Shown here: positions 41,975 to 51,319 of the stretch, in pieces
How positions within the stretch are numbered: the first letter of the stretch is position 1
Layout: each line of letters opens with the position of its first letter
DNA from: Pseudomonadota bacterium
GTDB taxonomy: Bacteria > Pseudomonadota > Alphaproteobacteria > Rhizobiales > Pleomorphomonadaceae
Length of the DNA: 64,000 bases
Reading direction: 5' to 3'
Assembly (NCBI GenBank): GCA_023436885.1
Contig: JAEZHI010000004.1
Coordinates: 496,001 to 560,000 of the forward strand
The notes under the pieces: generated by a model
Told to the model about the DNA's origin: nothing
The model's database searches: none
Seen by the model: the letters and a program-made list of their open reading frames with translations, nothing else
Position numbers and translations under genes: made by a program

Positions 41975-44470
41975 ATGCTCATCGAAACAGACTTCCGATC
42001 GTCCAAAGCCATAGATCGCGTATCGTTTGAAACTGTCAGCTTCGACGTTTTCGACACCATTCTCTTACGCCGTTGCACCACGCCGAATGGCGTGTTTGAG
42101 ATGGCTTGTCGATTGGCGGGCTGCGACATCGCCCGACCGGGCTTGGTGGACAGCTTCACTCAGCACCGCAGTCTAGCGGAAGCGAAGGCGCGAAAGGCGG
42201 CGTTTGAGCAATCGAGCGCTGGTGAAGTGACGATCGAACAGATCTACGCGCGATTTCCGAGGCGTCTGTTCGGATTGGAGCACTTTTCATTCGAAGAATT
42301 GGCCGAAGTTGAATTCCAGGCGGAACTGGAACTGTGCGTCGCCAATCCCGATGTACTCTCCTTCTATAATGCGGCGCGAAACGCAGGAGCCCGAACTGGG
42401 TTCGTGTCAGATACCTATTGGACCGCGGAACGTCTTGGCCGATTGCTGAGAAGCGCCATTCCGCAGATGACTTGGGATTTCCTCTACGCATCATGCGACC
42501 ACGGCTCCTCAAAAAGCGAGACGCTGTTTCGCAAAGTGATCCAGGGCGAAAGGTTGGAAGGGCGGCGGGTGCTCCATGTCGGCGACAATCTGGTTGCAGA
42601 CATAGCGTCTCCGGCAAAACTGGGATTAGAGACGCACCACTTTCGTCAGGCCTCGACCTACTTCGCCGGGCTACTGCAGCGGGAAGCGTCGACCTTTGCG
42701 CTAGTATCGCCGGAGGCAGCCAACGGCCAGCGGCTCGATAATGGCCTGCGTTCACTGCGCCGCTGCATCGCCAATCGACTTCAGTCCGAGGCGGACGCCT
42801 TCGCCCTCGGCGCCACTGTCGTCGGCCCCATTTTGGCAGCCTTCAATCGCTTTGTCTTAGAAGAGATCCAAAAGCTTTCCGCCGACGGCCGTCGCGTTGC
42901 AGTCGCCTTTCTCGCTCGAGACGGCTTCCTGCCTTACAAGATTTGGCTGGCGCAGCAGGGGCAGCCAGTCGGTTACGCAGAGATCAACAGACGCGCCGCG
43001 GCTCTAGCGGCTGCTGATGACGACACTGGGTTCAAGCCGCTTCTGCTCGGTATCGAAAAGATCGATCACGCGGCAACCGTTGAAATGATTGGCGCTGACA
43101 GTCCCCAGTTGCGCGAATTTTTTGCCCGGCTTCCCGGAGGGCTGGCGGACGGCAAGACGCTTTGCAGCAAGCTCCCGGCCTTGCTGGGCAAGGAGACAGT
43201 CAGAAATCTGGCAGGGTCCATGCGAGCCGGCCTGTTCGAACATATGCGACGCGCCATCCCAGATTTCGAAAAGGCGACCGATCTGGTCCTGGTCGATCTG
43301 GGCTACAGCGGCTCGGTACAGAAAGGGCTACGGCGGGCGATGAAGGCCGCCGGCATTCGCACGAAACTTCATGGGCTCTATTTGCTGAGCAAGGACGATT
43401 GTCTCGAAGCTGAAGACGGCGACAGTATGCAGGGCTTCATCGACGATCTGACCATCTCGCCCGAAACCAAGCTGACGCTCCTTTCAAACATTGCCGTCCT
43501 AGAGCAACTCTGCTCGGCTTCGGAAGGCAGCGTTCGCAGCTACAAGAATGGCACCCCCATTCGCGAGCCCGATGTCAGGGACGCACAGCAGATTGAACTT
43601 GGGCGACAGGTACAAGCCGGAGCCATACACTTCGCAGAACAGCTGGCCAGTTTCAGAAAGACCGGTCTCGATCCTTTCGCCGCTGACCGAACAAGAGCAG
43701 CGTGGGCGGCCACGCTATTGGCGCGACTGCTACTGATGCCGACCGACGACGAAATCATGATCTTGGGGAACGTTCGCCACGATGTGAACCTTGGTACCCA
43801 AATGGTCGTGCCGCTTGCCGACCAAACCAAAGCCTCAGATTGGCTGGTGGCGTGGACATTCTCCGAGGCAGCCGGCATGCCCGCACCGCCGATGTGGCCG
43901 GCCGGCAGCTTCAGTGCCGTCTCTCCAATCGACGGGTTCTCGTATCTCCTGAACGGGTGCGGATTGCTTCCGCGCGAAATCCACGACGATATCCCCTGCG
44001 GGCAAGTCGAGGTGACATTGGTTGACAGTGCTGCAGCGCATCTCGTCAAGGCGACGTGCCGGCGGACTGGCAACAACGACCTGCGTCTGCAAATTCCGAT
44101 GGCGCGCCAACAGCGCATCGAGGCTCTGGCCATCCCCCTAGGCCAGCTCGCACATCGTGGTCTTCTGCGCGGGATAACCCTGCAGCAGCATGACAAACTG
44201 TTGCTTGAGCACAAAGCTGCGGAGGTGGTCCCTGTCGGTGTCGATCGCTTGCATGCCGTCGGTCTGAGCCTGGAAGGCGAGCTGTTCATTGCTGAACCCG
44301 ACGGCAAGCTCGTCGTGATGTTGCCGCCGCTCGACGCGCAATACGCGATCCTGTCGATCCTGATCAGTCCGCTTTCAGCTGGGCGCCCGATGTCTCTTGC
44401 CGAAGACAACCCCGATCATGGGCCAATGGCATTGCCGCCGCTCGAATCTCTGTCGCGCACCCTAACTTGA
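41975..44470 (+). CDS. COG5610-like HAD-family protein of a surface-modification cluster
   Basis: This is a large 831-residue cytoplasmic protein. The first 230 residues are a HAD domain: SFDVFDTILLRR (motif I with the aspartate nucleophile), GFVSDTYW (motif II), the lysine region SSKSETLFRK, and VLHVGDNLVADI (motif IV). The second region (about 280-500) has AFLARDGFLPYKIW and LVDLGYSGSVQKGLRRA, a pairing found in predicted hydrolases of polysaccharide clusters. The last 300 residues match nothing I recognise. Together with the next two genes it may act in glycan synthesis or flagellin glycosylation. The substrate is unknown. Confidence 0.75.
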   Translation: MLIETDFRSSKAIDRVSFETVSFDVFDTILLRRCTTPNGVFEMACRLAGCDIARPGLVDSFTQHRSLAEAKARKAAFEQSSAGEVTIEQIYARFPRRLFGLEHFSFEELAEVEFQAELELCVANPDVLSFYNAARNAGARTGFVSDTYWTAERLGRLLRSAIPQMTWDFLYASCDHGSSKSETLFRKVIQGERLEGRRVLHVGDNLVADIASPAKLGLETHHFRQASTYFAGLLQREASTFALVSPEAANGQRLDNGLRSLRRCIANRLQSEADAFALGATVVGPILAAFNRFVLEEIQKLSADGRRVAVAFLARDGFLPYKIWLAQQGQPVGYAEINRRAAALAAADDDTGFKPLLLGIEKIDHAATVEMIGADSPQLREFFARLPGGLADGKTLCSKLPALLGKETVRNLAGSMRAGLFEHMRRAIPDFEKATDLVLVDLGYSGSVQKGLRRAMKAAGIRTKLHGLYLLSKDDCLEAEDGDSMQGFIDDLTISPETKLTLLSNIAVLEQLCSASEGSVRSYKNGTPIREPDVRDAQQIELGRQVQAGAIHFAEQLASFRKTGLDPFAADRTRAAWAATLLARLLLMPTDDEIMILGNVRHDVNLGTQMVVPLADQTKASDWLVAWTFSEAAGMPAPPMWPAGSFSAVSPIDGFSYLLNGCGLLPREIHDDIPCGQVEVTLVDSAAAHLVKATCRRTGNNDLRLQIPMARQQRIEALAIPLGQLAHRGLLRGITLQQHDKLLLEHKAAEVVPVGVDRLHAVGLSLEGELFIAEPDGKLVVMLPPLDAQYAILSILISPLSAGRPMSLAEDNPDHGPMALPPLESLSRTLT

Positions 44471-44553
44471 AGCCGGCAGTCTGCTAAACGCGGCTCGCCA
44501 AGTTTGTGCTCCAAGCAGAGCGCTGAAGGTTTCCATTTCGCAAAGGACAGGTT

Positions 44554-45663
44554 GTGGCTAAGCCGAAGCTCATTCTGACTGGAGATTTCTTCCGGCCCTT
44601 CAAGGTCGGCGATCGTTGGGAGAGCGCCACGTGGAAAAACGTGCGTTGGCTCGACGGGATCGTCGGAACAGCAGCAGGCCTGGCTGGATGGGATGTTTCA
44701 ACGGTCTCCTGGGACCATGCCCTTAATCAAAACCATCAGGATGTCGACGTCGGCCAGATTTACGAAGCCATGAAGCTTCCGCTAAACGTCGACGGATGGT
44801 GCAAGCTCATCAGCCAACCGGCGTTGCCGGCCACGGTCGAAAGCTATTTGCTCTCGCTATTCGACGGTGACCTCGTCGTCGGCTACGAGATGCCGGAGCA
44901 TCTTCTGAGGCTGCTCACCGGAGCGGGCATCACTGTGGTCGAAGTGATCCTGCATCCCGTGAGGTTTCTCGACGATCTCGTTTTCGCGCTTCGGACCAAC
45001 GACGAAGCCATTCACTCACGGTTGTTAAGCCATCAGGTTCCGAGGGACGCGATGGTCAGACAAGCTGGCTTCATCAAGGCCAAGGCCGCCTGGATGGTGC
45101 CCCCTCTACCCATTAGTGCGGGCACGTCGCTGATCTTGGGCCAAGTAGACACGGACCGCGCCGCGGTCGATCCTATGACCGGCTCGCTACGAAGCCTTGC
45201 CGATCACGCAGAGACCTTGCTCGACCTTATCGTGCAGTCTTCGAGTACGCTTTTCCGCCCTCATCCCTATCAGACACAGGGCTCCGGCTCTCTTTCCTTC
45301 ATGCGGAGCCTGCGTTCCGTGCGCTTCACGGATGCCAACTACTATCACCTTTTGTCGCTTCCCGAAGTCGAGACGGTCTGTGCAGTGAACTCAAGCGGCC
45401 TCGTCGAGGCGGAGCTGTTTGGCAAGAAAGCCATATGGCTCGCTCCACCATGCTTTGAGTTCGGCTGTAAAGAGCCCGCGAATGCAGGATATGGCGCGGC
45501 AGTGCCGCAAGACGCTTCCTGGTACGCCCCCTCATTCTGGAAGGCCATTCACCTCAATACAGCGCTGTCTCAAGAGCAGCCCACTCCTCCATCACCCAAC
45601 CGACTGAGGCGCTCCATGAATGCCGACTGGGGATTTTCGATCATTGACAGGGTCGTGACATGA
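44554..45663 (+). CDS. Putative capsule-type glycosyltransferase-like protein
   Basis: This 369-residue protein starts at a GTG at 44554 preceded by AAAGGACAG. Family assignment is uncertain. FRPHPYQ and VCAVNSSGLVEAELFGKKAIWLAPPCFEFG resemble the HP and S-S/E loops of KpsC/KpsS-like capsule transferases, which use nucleotide sugars. There is no membrane segment, so it is probably cytoplasmic. It is 83 bases after the HAD gene and overlaps the methyltransferase gene by four bases (ATGA), so the last two are translationally coupled. Confidence 0.6.
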   Translation: MAKPKLILTGDFFRPFKVGDRWESATWKNVRWLDGIVGTAAGLAGWDVSTVSWDHALNQNHQDVDVGQIYEAMKLPLNVDGWCKLISQPALPATVESYLLSLFDGDLVVGYEMPEHLLRLLTGAGITVVEVILHPVRFLDDLVFALRTNDEAIHSRLLSHQVPRDAMVRQAGFIKAKAAWMVPPLPISAGTSLILGQVDTDRAAVDPMTGSLRSLADHAETLLDLIVQSSSTLFRPHPYQTQGSGSLSFMRSLRSVRFTDANYYHLLSLPEVETVCAVNSSGLVEAELFGKKAIWLAPPCFEFGCKEPANAGYGAAVPQDASWYAPSFWKAIHLNTALSQEQPTPPSPNRLRRSMNADWGFSIIDRVVT

Positions 45664-46592
45664 ACAGTTGGCAGCCCGTCCTCGATTGCCTGCAGGCAGG
45701 GGATTTCGCCCAGGCGATCGAACTGCTTGATACAGCTTTATCTAGCGAGCCTCTCGACGTTGACGGCCGAGTTCTGCGTGCCGTCGCGCACGCCGCGTCT
45801 GGATCGACAAAGCTTGCAACTCATGAGCTCTGGAAAGCGCTCGCCATCGCTCCGAGATCCGAGGGAACTCGCCGCGCGCTTACCGACATGTTTGTCAGCG
45901 GAGAGGAGCCTCCGCCGATCTACAGGGACTTCAGCCTGGCAAGTGGCGAACGACAGACCGCCTCGGATGTCGCGGCGATCAGAGAGGACCATCGCAGCCG
46001 ATACGAGTTTGCCGCCAACTGGATAAGAAGACATATCGGATCGGCACACACCACAACGGGCGTGGATCTCTTCTGTGGGAACGGGTACGGCTCGCGCATA
46101 GTTTCGGAAACGGCCGGATGCCGGATGATCGGCATCGACGGCTCCAGTGATGCCGTCATGTTGGCTGAACAGTCGTATGGCGGGGCGCGAACCGTTTATC
46201 GGCAAGCCTACTTCCCATTCGATCTCGTACCCAATACTGCAGATTTCGCCATCTGCTTTGAATCAATCGAACACGTGCAGGATTACGAGAAATTCATCCG
46301 TTCGATCGATCAAATGACCGCTGGGCCCCTGCTTCTTTCCTTTCCGATCGAAAGGAATCTCAATTTTGATCTGAACAAGGATCTGTTCAAATATCACTAT
46401 CGACACTTCAACATCGAGGACATTGAGTCTCTGCTCAACCCTCTTGATCGCCGTATCGTCGTGACAAAAGGGCAAGCCGTCTACACGATGGAAAATGGTC
46501 GGCTAAGCGGACTGCTCCCTGAAAGAGCGATGGCGCTGACTGCTTTGCGCGACGACAGCCAATTTGCGGTGATCGTCGCCACAAAGGGCTAG
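45660..46592 (+). CDS. SAM-dependent methyltransferase with N-terminal TPR-like segment
   Basis: This 310-residue protein has about 100 N-terminal residues that look like helical repeats (CLQAGDFAQAIELLDTALSSEPLDVDGRVLRAVAHAASG). A class I methyltransferase domain follows, with motif I VDLFCGNGYGSRIV, acidic motif II IGIDGSS and FAICFESIEHVQDYEKFI. The acceptor may be a sugar or a protein of the same pathway. It is the last gene of the three-gene plus-strand unit facing the flagellar block, and its stop is 13 bases from the convergent Nudix gene. Confidence 0.78.
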   Translation: MNSWQPVLDCLQAGDFAQAIELLDTALSSEPLDVDGRVLRAVAHAASGSTKLATHELWKALAIAPRSEGTRRALTDMFVSGEEPPPIYRDFSLASGERQTASDVAAIREDHRSRYEFAANWIRRHIGSAHTTTGVDLFCGNGYGSRIVSETAGCRMIGIDGSSDAVMLAEQSYGGARTVYRQAYFPFDLVPNTADFAICFESIEHVQDYEKFIRSIDQMTAGPLLLSFPIERNLNFDLNKDLFKYHYRHFNIEDIESLLNPLDRRIVVTKGQAVYTMENGRLSGLLPERAMALTALRDDSQFAVIVATKG

Positions 46593-46605
46593 GCCAACAA
46601 CCGTG

Positions 46606-47040
46606 TCAGGCAGGTACCCGAAAGGTCTGGAGTATCGAGGCCAAGCCAGGCTCATCCACCACGACGGCGGCGTCCTCACGGCTCATCCATTGTCGCTGCC
46701 GCTGTGTCCGCTCGGGCCAGTCTGAAAGATCCTCGGTGACCTCCAGACTGTAGACATCGACGTCGACCAACGCGAAGCAATCGGCCAACCGCTTCCAGTA
46801 TCGATAGCGGCCAATTGGCGACTTTGACGGCGTGCCAAGCACTCCAGCTTCTTCCATGGCCTCAATGGCAGCCGCCTTGCGATCCGGCTTGCCCTTCATT
46901 CGCCATCCCTTGGGAATTAACGGGCGATGGGTATCGCGCGAGGAAACGAGCAGCACGGACACGCCACCATCCGCCGTCCGGCGAAATGGCAGAGCGGCCA
47001 CCTGATGCTGCACCTTTCCTTTGGCTACTGCCTTACCCAT
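46606..47040 (-). CDS. Nudix hydrolase
   Basis: This is a 144-residue Nudix-fold protein. The Nudix box is present but altered: PKGWRMKGKPDRKAAAIEAMEEAGV keeps the glycine, the EAxEEAG metal-binding glutamates and the terminal valine. It has lysine in place of the first glutamate and isoleucine in place of the arginine. This PKGW-type variant resembles diphosphoinositol/diadenosine polyphosphate hydrolases and is common in Hyphomicrobiales. The ATG at 47040 is preferred over an upstream TTG. The substrate is unknown. Confidence 0.85.
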   Translation of the reverse strand: MGKAVAKGKVQHQVAALPFRRTADGGVSVLLVSSRDTHRPLIPKGWRMKGKPDRKAAAIEAMEEAGVLGTPSKSPIGRYRYWKRLADCFALVDVDVYSLEVTEDLSDWPERTQRQRQWMSREDAAVVVDEPGLASILQTFRVPA

Positions 47041-47274
47041 ACTAGCCTTTACCAACGATGAGAGACGAGGATCACAAAAGCCGGCTCATCAAGCTTAACT
47101 AGAATATCAGCGAAAAGTTTCCAGTCCGTAGAGAGCCGCAATATGCACCCTCTTCACAACTTGGCATTTCGTCTCACGAATCAAAGCCAACGTTACTGAA
47201 AATTCGCCATGGGTCTGCCGCATTTCACAATAGATTGTCTCCAACACCCCGCATGACTGCGAAGGAGTTTTGCG

Positions 47275-47823
47275 ATGCCCTTTACGACTCTTGATTCTCG
47301 TACCGCTCTGATCGTCATTGATCTTCAGAAGGGTATCGCTGCCCTGCCACCTCCGGATCTGGCACGCTCGGCGATCGCCAATGCCGTCAAGCTCATAGAC
47401 GCCTTCCGTGCTCACAAGCAGCCGGTGGTCCTCGTCAACGTCGTGGGTGGCGCTCCTGGACGTGCCGACATGAAGATGGGCGGCGAGCGGCCCGCCGATT
47501 GGGCAGAGCTTCTTCCGGAGCTTCGGGCATCAGCGGATGACATCCGGGTCAGCAAGAAAACCTGGGGTGCCTTCACCGGGACTGGGCTCGACGCACGCTT
47601 AAGCGATCTCGGGGTTACCGGCGTCGTCGTGTGCGGCATTGCCACCAGCATGGGGGTGGAGTCTACAGCCCGCTTCGCTCATGAGCTCGGCTACAATGTC
47701 ACGCTTCCAACCGATGCCATGACGGATGCCAATCCCGAGGCGCATCGGCGCAGCGTCGAGCTATTGTTCCCAAGAATTGCCGAGACCGGCACCACTGACG
47801 AGCTGCTCGCCCTGCTCAAATAG
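47275..47823 (+). CDS. Isochorismatase-family cysteine hydrolase
   Basis: This cytoplasmic hydrolase of 182 residues has the complete catalytic triad of the family. These are the aspartate in ALIVIDLQKG, the lysine in VSKKTWGAF, and the cysteine in VVVCGIATSMGVESTAR. Related enzymes hydrolyse nicotinamide, carbamoyl compounds or isochorismate. The residues here do not identify which. GAAGGAG precedes the ATG. It ends two bases from the convergent M20 amidohydrolase gene. Confidence 0.88.
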   Translation: MPFTTLDSRTALIVIDLQKGIAALPPPDLARSAIANAVKLIDAFRAHKQPVVLVNVVGGAPGRADMKMGGERPADWAELLPELRASADDIRVSKKTWGAFTGTGLDARLSDLGVTGVVVCGIATSMGVESTARFAHELGYNVTLPTDAMTDANPEAHRRSVELLFPRIAETGTTDELLALLK

Positions 47824-47825
47824 AG

Positions 47826-48977
47826 TCAGGCAAAGAAGCGCCTGGTCAAAGCGTGCAAAAACGCAGGACCTCGCTCAAGCAGCGCGTCATCGAAGTCGTA
47901 GCGGCTACTGTGAAGTCCTGCGCTATCTCCGTTTCCAAGAAACAGATAAGCGCCTTTGACCTTCTCGAGCATGAAGGCGAAATCTTCGCTGCCCATCATG
48001 GGGCGAGCGAGCGGCTCATAAGCATCGGGACCAAAGGTGTCGACGATGACCGAAGCCGCGAGGTCAACCGACGCCGGATCGTTCATGGTGACGGGATAGC
48101 CGGTCTGCCAGTCGATATGCGCCTCGGCACTGAAGCTCGCCGCTTGCGCCCGGACGATCTCTTCAAATCGGCGGCAAAGCCGCTCGCGAATGGCGGGATC
48201 CGTAGCGCGCAAGCTCACCTCCAACACCGCCTCCTCCGGAATGACGTTGCACGCGGATCCGGCATGAAAGGCGCCAATGGTGATGACGCCCGCCTCCTGC
48301 GGCGGAACGTTGCGCGAGACCACCGTCTGCAAGGCCATGACGATGCTCGCCGCCGCCACCACTGGGTCTACGGTATCTTCGGGTCGCGCACCGTGACCAC
48401 CAGTTCCCCGCACCGTCACGGTCGCCGCATCGATCGCCGCCATCATGGCACCATGCCGAGCGGAGAAGCGCCCCGCAGCTAGCCCCGGATAGTTGTGCAG
48501 TGCGAAGACTGCCTCACAAGGAAAGCGCTCGAACAGCCCCTCGTCGATCATCCGGGCGGCTCCGCCAGCCGTTTCCTCGGCGGGCTGGAAGATAAAGTGT
48601 ACCTTCCCCTTGAATTCGTCATCGTGCAGCAGGCGAAAAGCTGCCCCGATCAGCATGGTTGTGTGACCGTCGTGACCGCAGGCATGCATCATGCCGGGCG
48701 TCCGGCTCGCGTAGACCGCCCCCGTCTCCTCGATCACCGGCAAACCGTCCATATCAGCTCTGAGACCGATGGCTCTTCCATCACCGCCGCGATCGAGAGT
48801 CGCGACAAGGCCTGTCGCCGCGACGCCGCGCGTTACGGACAGGCCCCAACCTTCCAGCAGATCGGCAACGAAGGCTGAGGTTTGACGCTCCTCATAACCA
48901 GTTTCCGGCATCTGATGCAGACGGTGGCGGATGGCGACCAGCTCCGGCAAGAAAGCCCGGAAGACGGTTTCGTCCAT
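47826..48977 (-). CDS. M20-family amidohydrolase
   Basis: This is a zinc-dependent amidohydrolase of the hippurate hydrolase/IAA-amino-acid hydrolase type, 383 residues. Motifs are GLRADMDGLPV, MMHACGHDGHTTMLIGAA (metal ligands), FIFQPAEETAGGAARMI (catalytic glutamates), FALHNYPGL, and GSEDFAFML near the end. The family removes acyl groups from N-acylated amino acids. It is the last gene of a minus-strand amino-acid island (binding protein, dimethylargininase, binding protein, two permeases), which suggests it processes an imported N-modified amino acid. Confidence 0.9.
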   Translation of the reverse strand: MDETVFRAFLPELVAIRHRLHQMPETGYEERQTSAFVADLLEGWGLSVTRGVAATGLVATLDRGGDGRAIGLRADMDGLPVIEETGAVYASRTPGMMHACGHDGHTTMLIGAAFRLLHDDEFKGKVHFIFQPAEETAGGAARMIDEGLFERFPCEAVFALHNYPGLAAGRFSARHGAMMAAIDAATVTVRGTGGHGARPEDTVDPVVAAASIVMALQTVVSRNVPPQEAGVITIGAFHAGSACNVIPEEAVLEVSLRATDPAIRERLCRRFEEIVRAQAASFSAEAHIDWQTGYPVTMNDPASVDLAASVIVDTFGPDAYEPLARPMMGSEDFAFMLEKVKGAYLFLGNGDSAGLHSSRYDFDDALLERGPAFLHALTRRFFA

Positions 48978-48980
48978 GAT

Positions 48981-49694
48981 CTATCCTTGTTGCGGTCTTG
49001 CCGGCTGGCGATAAAGCGTCAGGCGGCGCTCGACCTCGGTCATGACACGCGTCAGCACCACGACCACGGCAAAATAGAGAAGACCTGCGGCGATCAGCGG
49101 CTCGAAGATCAGGAGTGACTGTCGCTGCAGCATGCGCGCCGTGCCCATCATTTCCATGATAGTGATCATGGAAGCGAGCGAGGTGGACTTCAGGAGAATG
49201 ATGACGTCCGAAGTCAGGACCGGCAGGCAAAGCCTGAGGGCTTGCGGCAGCGTGATGCGGCGCAAGATGGTGAAGGGGCGCATGCCCATGGCCATGGCCG
49301 CTTCTGTTTGCCCCTTGGGGACCGCCAGGATGGCGCCACGGATCACCTCGGCGTTGTAGGCCGCCTGGTTGAGCGAAAGCGCAAAGACCGCATACCACAG
49401 GCCATCACGCAGATAGGGCCAAAGAAACGAGTGACGAATGAAGGTGCCCGGCAGCACCTGCCCCAAGCCGTAATAAATCAGGTAGAGCTGAACCAAGAGC
49501 GGCGTACCGCGAAAGGCGAAAGTGAAAGCCTTGGCCGGCCAGGCGGAGAGACGACTGCCATAAACCATGGCAACAGCGGTTGCCGTGCCCATCAGCAGCC
49601 CGAAGATGACGCCTGTCACCGTCAGGAACAATGTCAGCGGCATGGCCGCAATCAGCGGCGGCAGGAAGGCAAGGACGTGATTGAGCGACTCCAT
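48981..49694 (-). CDS. Polar amino acid ABC transporter permease (HisM type)
   Basis: This is a 237-residue permease of the His/Glu/Gln family. RGTPLLVQLYLIYYGLGQVLPG and the coupling loop KGQTEAAMAMGMRPFTILRRITLPQALRLCLP are diagnostic. The start ATG at 49694 overlaps the stop of the partner permease by one base (TGATG), a tight coupling. The frame extends upstream to 49742, but that part lies inside the other gene. No ATPase gene accompanies this pair. Confidence 0.9.
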   Translation of the reverse strand: MESLNHVLAFLPPLIAAMPLTLFLTVTGVIFGLLMGTATAVAMVYGSRLSAWPAKAFTFAFRGTPLLVQLYLIYYGLGQVLPGTFIRHSFLWPYLRDGLWYAVFALSLNQAAYNAEVIRGAILAVPKGQTEAAMAMGMRPFTILRRITLPQALRLCLPVLTSDVIILLKSTSLASMITIMEMMGTARMLQRQSLLIFEPLIAAGLLYFAVVVVLTRVMTEVERRLTLYRQPARPQQG

Positions 49695-50407
49695 CAGCGG
49701 TAGCCCCGCGAGAAGTGCCGCTCGATCCGCGATATCGCCCAAACCGAAACCGCGGTGATCATCAAGAACAGAACGGCCGTGAGACCGTAGAAGAAGATAT
49801 ATTGCCGCGTGCCGGCCGCCGCCCGATAACCAACGTAGAGCAGATCGTTGAACGCACCGAGCACCGAGATAATGGCGCTCTCCTTGGTCATCTCCAGCCA
49901 GAGATTGCCCATGCCAGGAATGGCATGGCGGATCATCTGCGGCACAACGATACGCGCGAGAATGAGCCAGCGGTGCATGCCGAGCGCAAGGCCGGCTTCG
50001 ATTTGGCCAAGCGGGACTGCAATATAGGCTGCGCGCAGCACCTCGGCCATGAAGGCACCGGAGACGAAAGCCAGCGCGACTACGGCCGCCCAGAACGGAC
50101 TGACCTGGAAATCATCGCCTGCCAAGCCAAAGCCCTTTACGAGCCGCTCGATGCCTGAAGCAATCGAGAAATAGAGAAGCAGAATCACCAGCAGTTCCGG
50201 CAGCGCGCGAACCACAGTGGTGTAGACACCGGCAACGAAGCGGATGACTCGCCACGACGACTGCTTGCCGGCTGCGCAGATCGCGCCGAACATCAACGCG
50301 ATCAGATAGGCAGAGATCGACACCTTGAGCGTGGTGAGGATGCCCCAGAAGAGATCATCGCTCCAGCCCGCGTCGCCCCAACTCAGCAGTGAAAGAGTGC
50401 CATCCAT
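49694..50407 (-). CDS. Polar amino acid ABC transporter permease (HisQ type)
   Basis: This is the partner permease, 237 residues. Features are VVRALPELLVILLLYFSIASG and the coupling loop LGQIEAGLALGMHRWLILARIVVPQMIRHAIPGMGN. I chose the ATG at 50407. The frame is open to a GTG at 50470, but the extra 21 codons run through a strong terminator hairpin, so they are unlikely to be translated. It follows a binding-protein gene. The transporter should import a basic or modified amino acid. Confidence 0.88.
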   Translation of the reverse strand: MDGTLSLLSWGDAGWSDDLFWGILTTLKVSISAYLIALMFGAICAAGKQSSWRVIRFVAGVYTTVVRALPELLVILLLYFSIASGIERLVKGFGLAGDDFQVSPFWAAVVALAFVSGAFMAEVLRAAYIAVPLGQIEAGLALGMHRWLILARIVVPQMIRHAIPGMGNLWLEMTKESAIISVLGAFNDLLYVGYRAAAGTRQYIFFYGLTAVLFLMITAVSVWAISRIERHFSRGYR

Positions 50408-50420
50408 CGCGCGATCCGGA

Positions 50421-50459
50421 AAAAGAAAACCGCCGCCGCCCGTTTGAAGAGCGGCGGCG
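50421..50459 (-). terminator. Rho-independent (attenuating) terminator after a binding-protein gene
   Basis: On the minus strand CGCCGCCGC pairs with GCGGCGGCG across an 11-base loop and runs into GTTTTCTTTTT. It lies 15 bases after the binding-protein stop and before the permeases, and should let only part of the transcripts through. Confidence 0.85.
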
Positions 50460-50473
50460 ATCGAAGTCACGGC

Positions 50474-51271
50474 TTACTTGCCGTCGATCCAGTGGGCAAT
50501 GCTCTTGTCGAGCGTACCGTCGGCCTTGATCGAAGCAAGTGCATCGTCGACCTTCTTCAACGTTGCCGCATCACCCTTCTTGACGACATAGCCGACGCCC
50601 TCGCCGAGTGCCTTGTTGAAGGGCGCAGCAGCCTTGATGTCGAAGTCAGCACCCTGCGGTGTGGCCAGGAAGGTGTGCAGATAGAGATCCGGCGACAGCA
50701 CGAGGTCGATACGACCGGCGGCGAGATCGGCCATCGAGTTGTCTGCCGTGTCGTAGGCCTTGATCTCGACCTTCGGGTAGTACTTGGTCATGTACTGGTG
50801 CTGGACGGTCGAGGCCTGCACGCCGACGATTTTGCCGTCAAAGGCCTTGGGATCAAGAATCTTGCTGCCGTCCGGCGCGTCGACCGTACCGACCGTGATG
50901 CTCTCCGACTTCGGGCCGACGAGCGACGTACCTTCGGTATAGTAGGAGGCGCTGAAGTCGACTGTCTGCCGACGTTCATCGGTGATCGAGAAGGCGCCGA
51001 CAGCCACGTCGAGCTTGTTTTCCTTGAGTGCCGGCAAAAGGCCGTCAAAGGCCATGGCAGAGATCTCGCACTTCACCTTCATGCGCTCACAAAGCGCGTT
51101 GGTGATGTCGGCCTCAATACCCTCCCATTTGCCCGCGGCGTTGACCTGGCCATAGGGCAGATAAGGCTCCGGCGTCATGCCGATCCGGATCACATCCTCA
51201 GCAAGGGCCGGCAGCGCGACGGACGAGGCGATGGCAACAGCCAGCGCCGCTTTCACAACCATATTCGACAT
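50474..51271 (-). CDS. Polar amino acid ABC transporter periplasmic binding protein
   Basis: This is a family 3 binding protein of 265 residues. The signal peptide is MSNMVVKAALAVAIASSVALPALA. Sequence of the ligand cleft includes PYLPYGQVNAAGKWEGIEADITNALCERM and AVGAFSITDERRQTVDFSASYY. It is the receptor closest to the two permeases and is followed by a terminator-like hairpin. It differs clearly from the second binding protein of the island at 52276-53055, so two related ligands may share one channel. Confidence 0.9.
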   Translation of the reverse strand: MSNMVVKAALAVAIASSVALPALAEDVIRIGMTPEPYLPYGQVNAAGKWEGIEADITNALCERMKVKCEISAMAFDGLLPALKENKLDVAVGAFSITDERRQTVDFSASYYTEGTSLVGPKSESITVGTVDAPDGSKILDPKAFDGKIVGVQASTVQHQYMTKYYPKVEIKAYDTADNSMADLAAGRIDLVLSPDLYLHTFLATPQGADFDIKAAAPFNKALGEGVGYVVKKGDAATLKKVDDALASIKADGTLDKSIAHWIDGK

Positions 51272-51319
51272 TTGGGACGTTTCCCCTTTTCCTTGACATT
51301 AATTGCCTGGACGGCAGGC

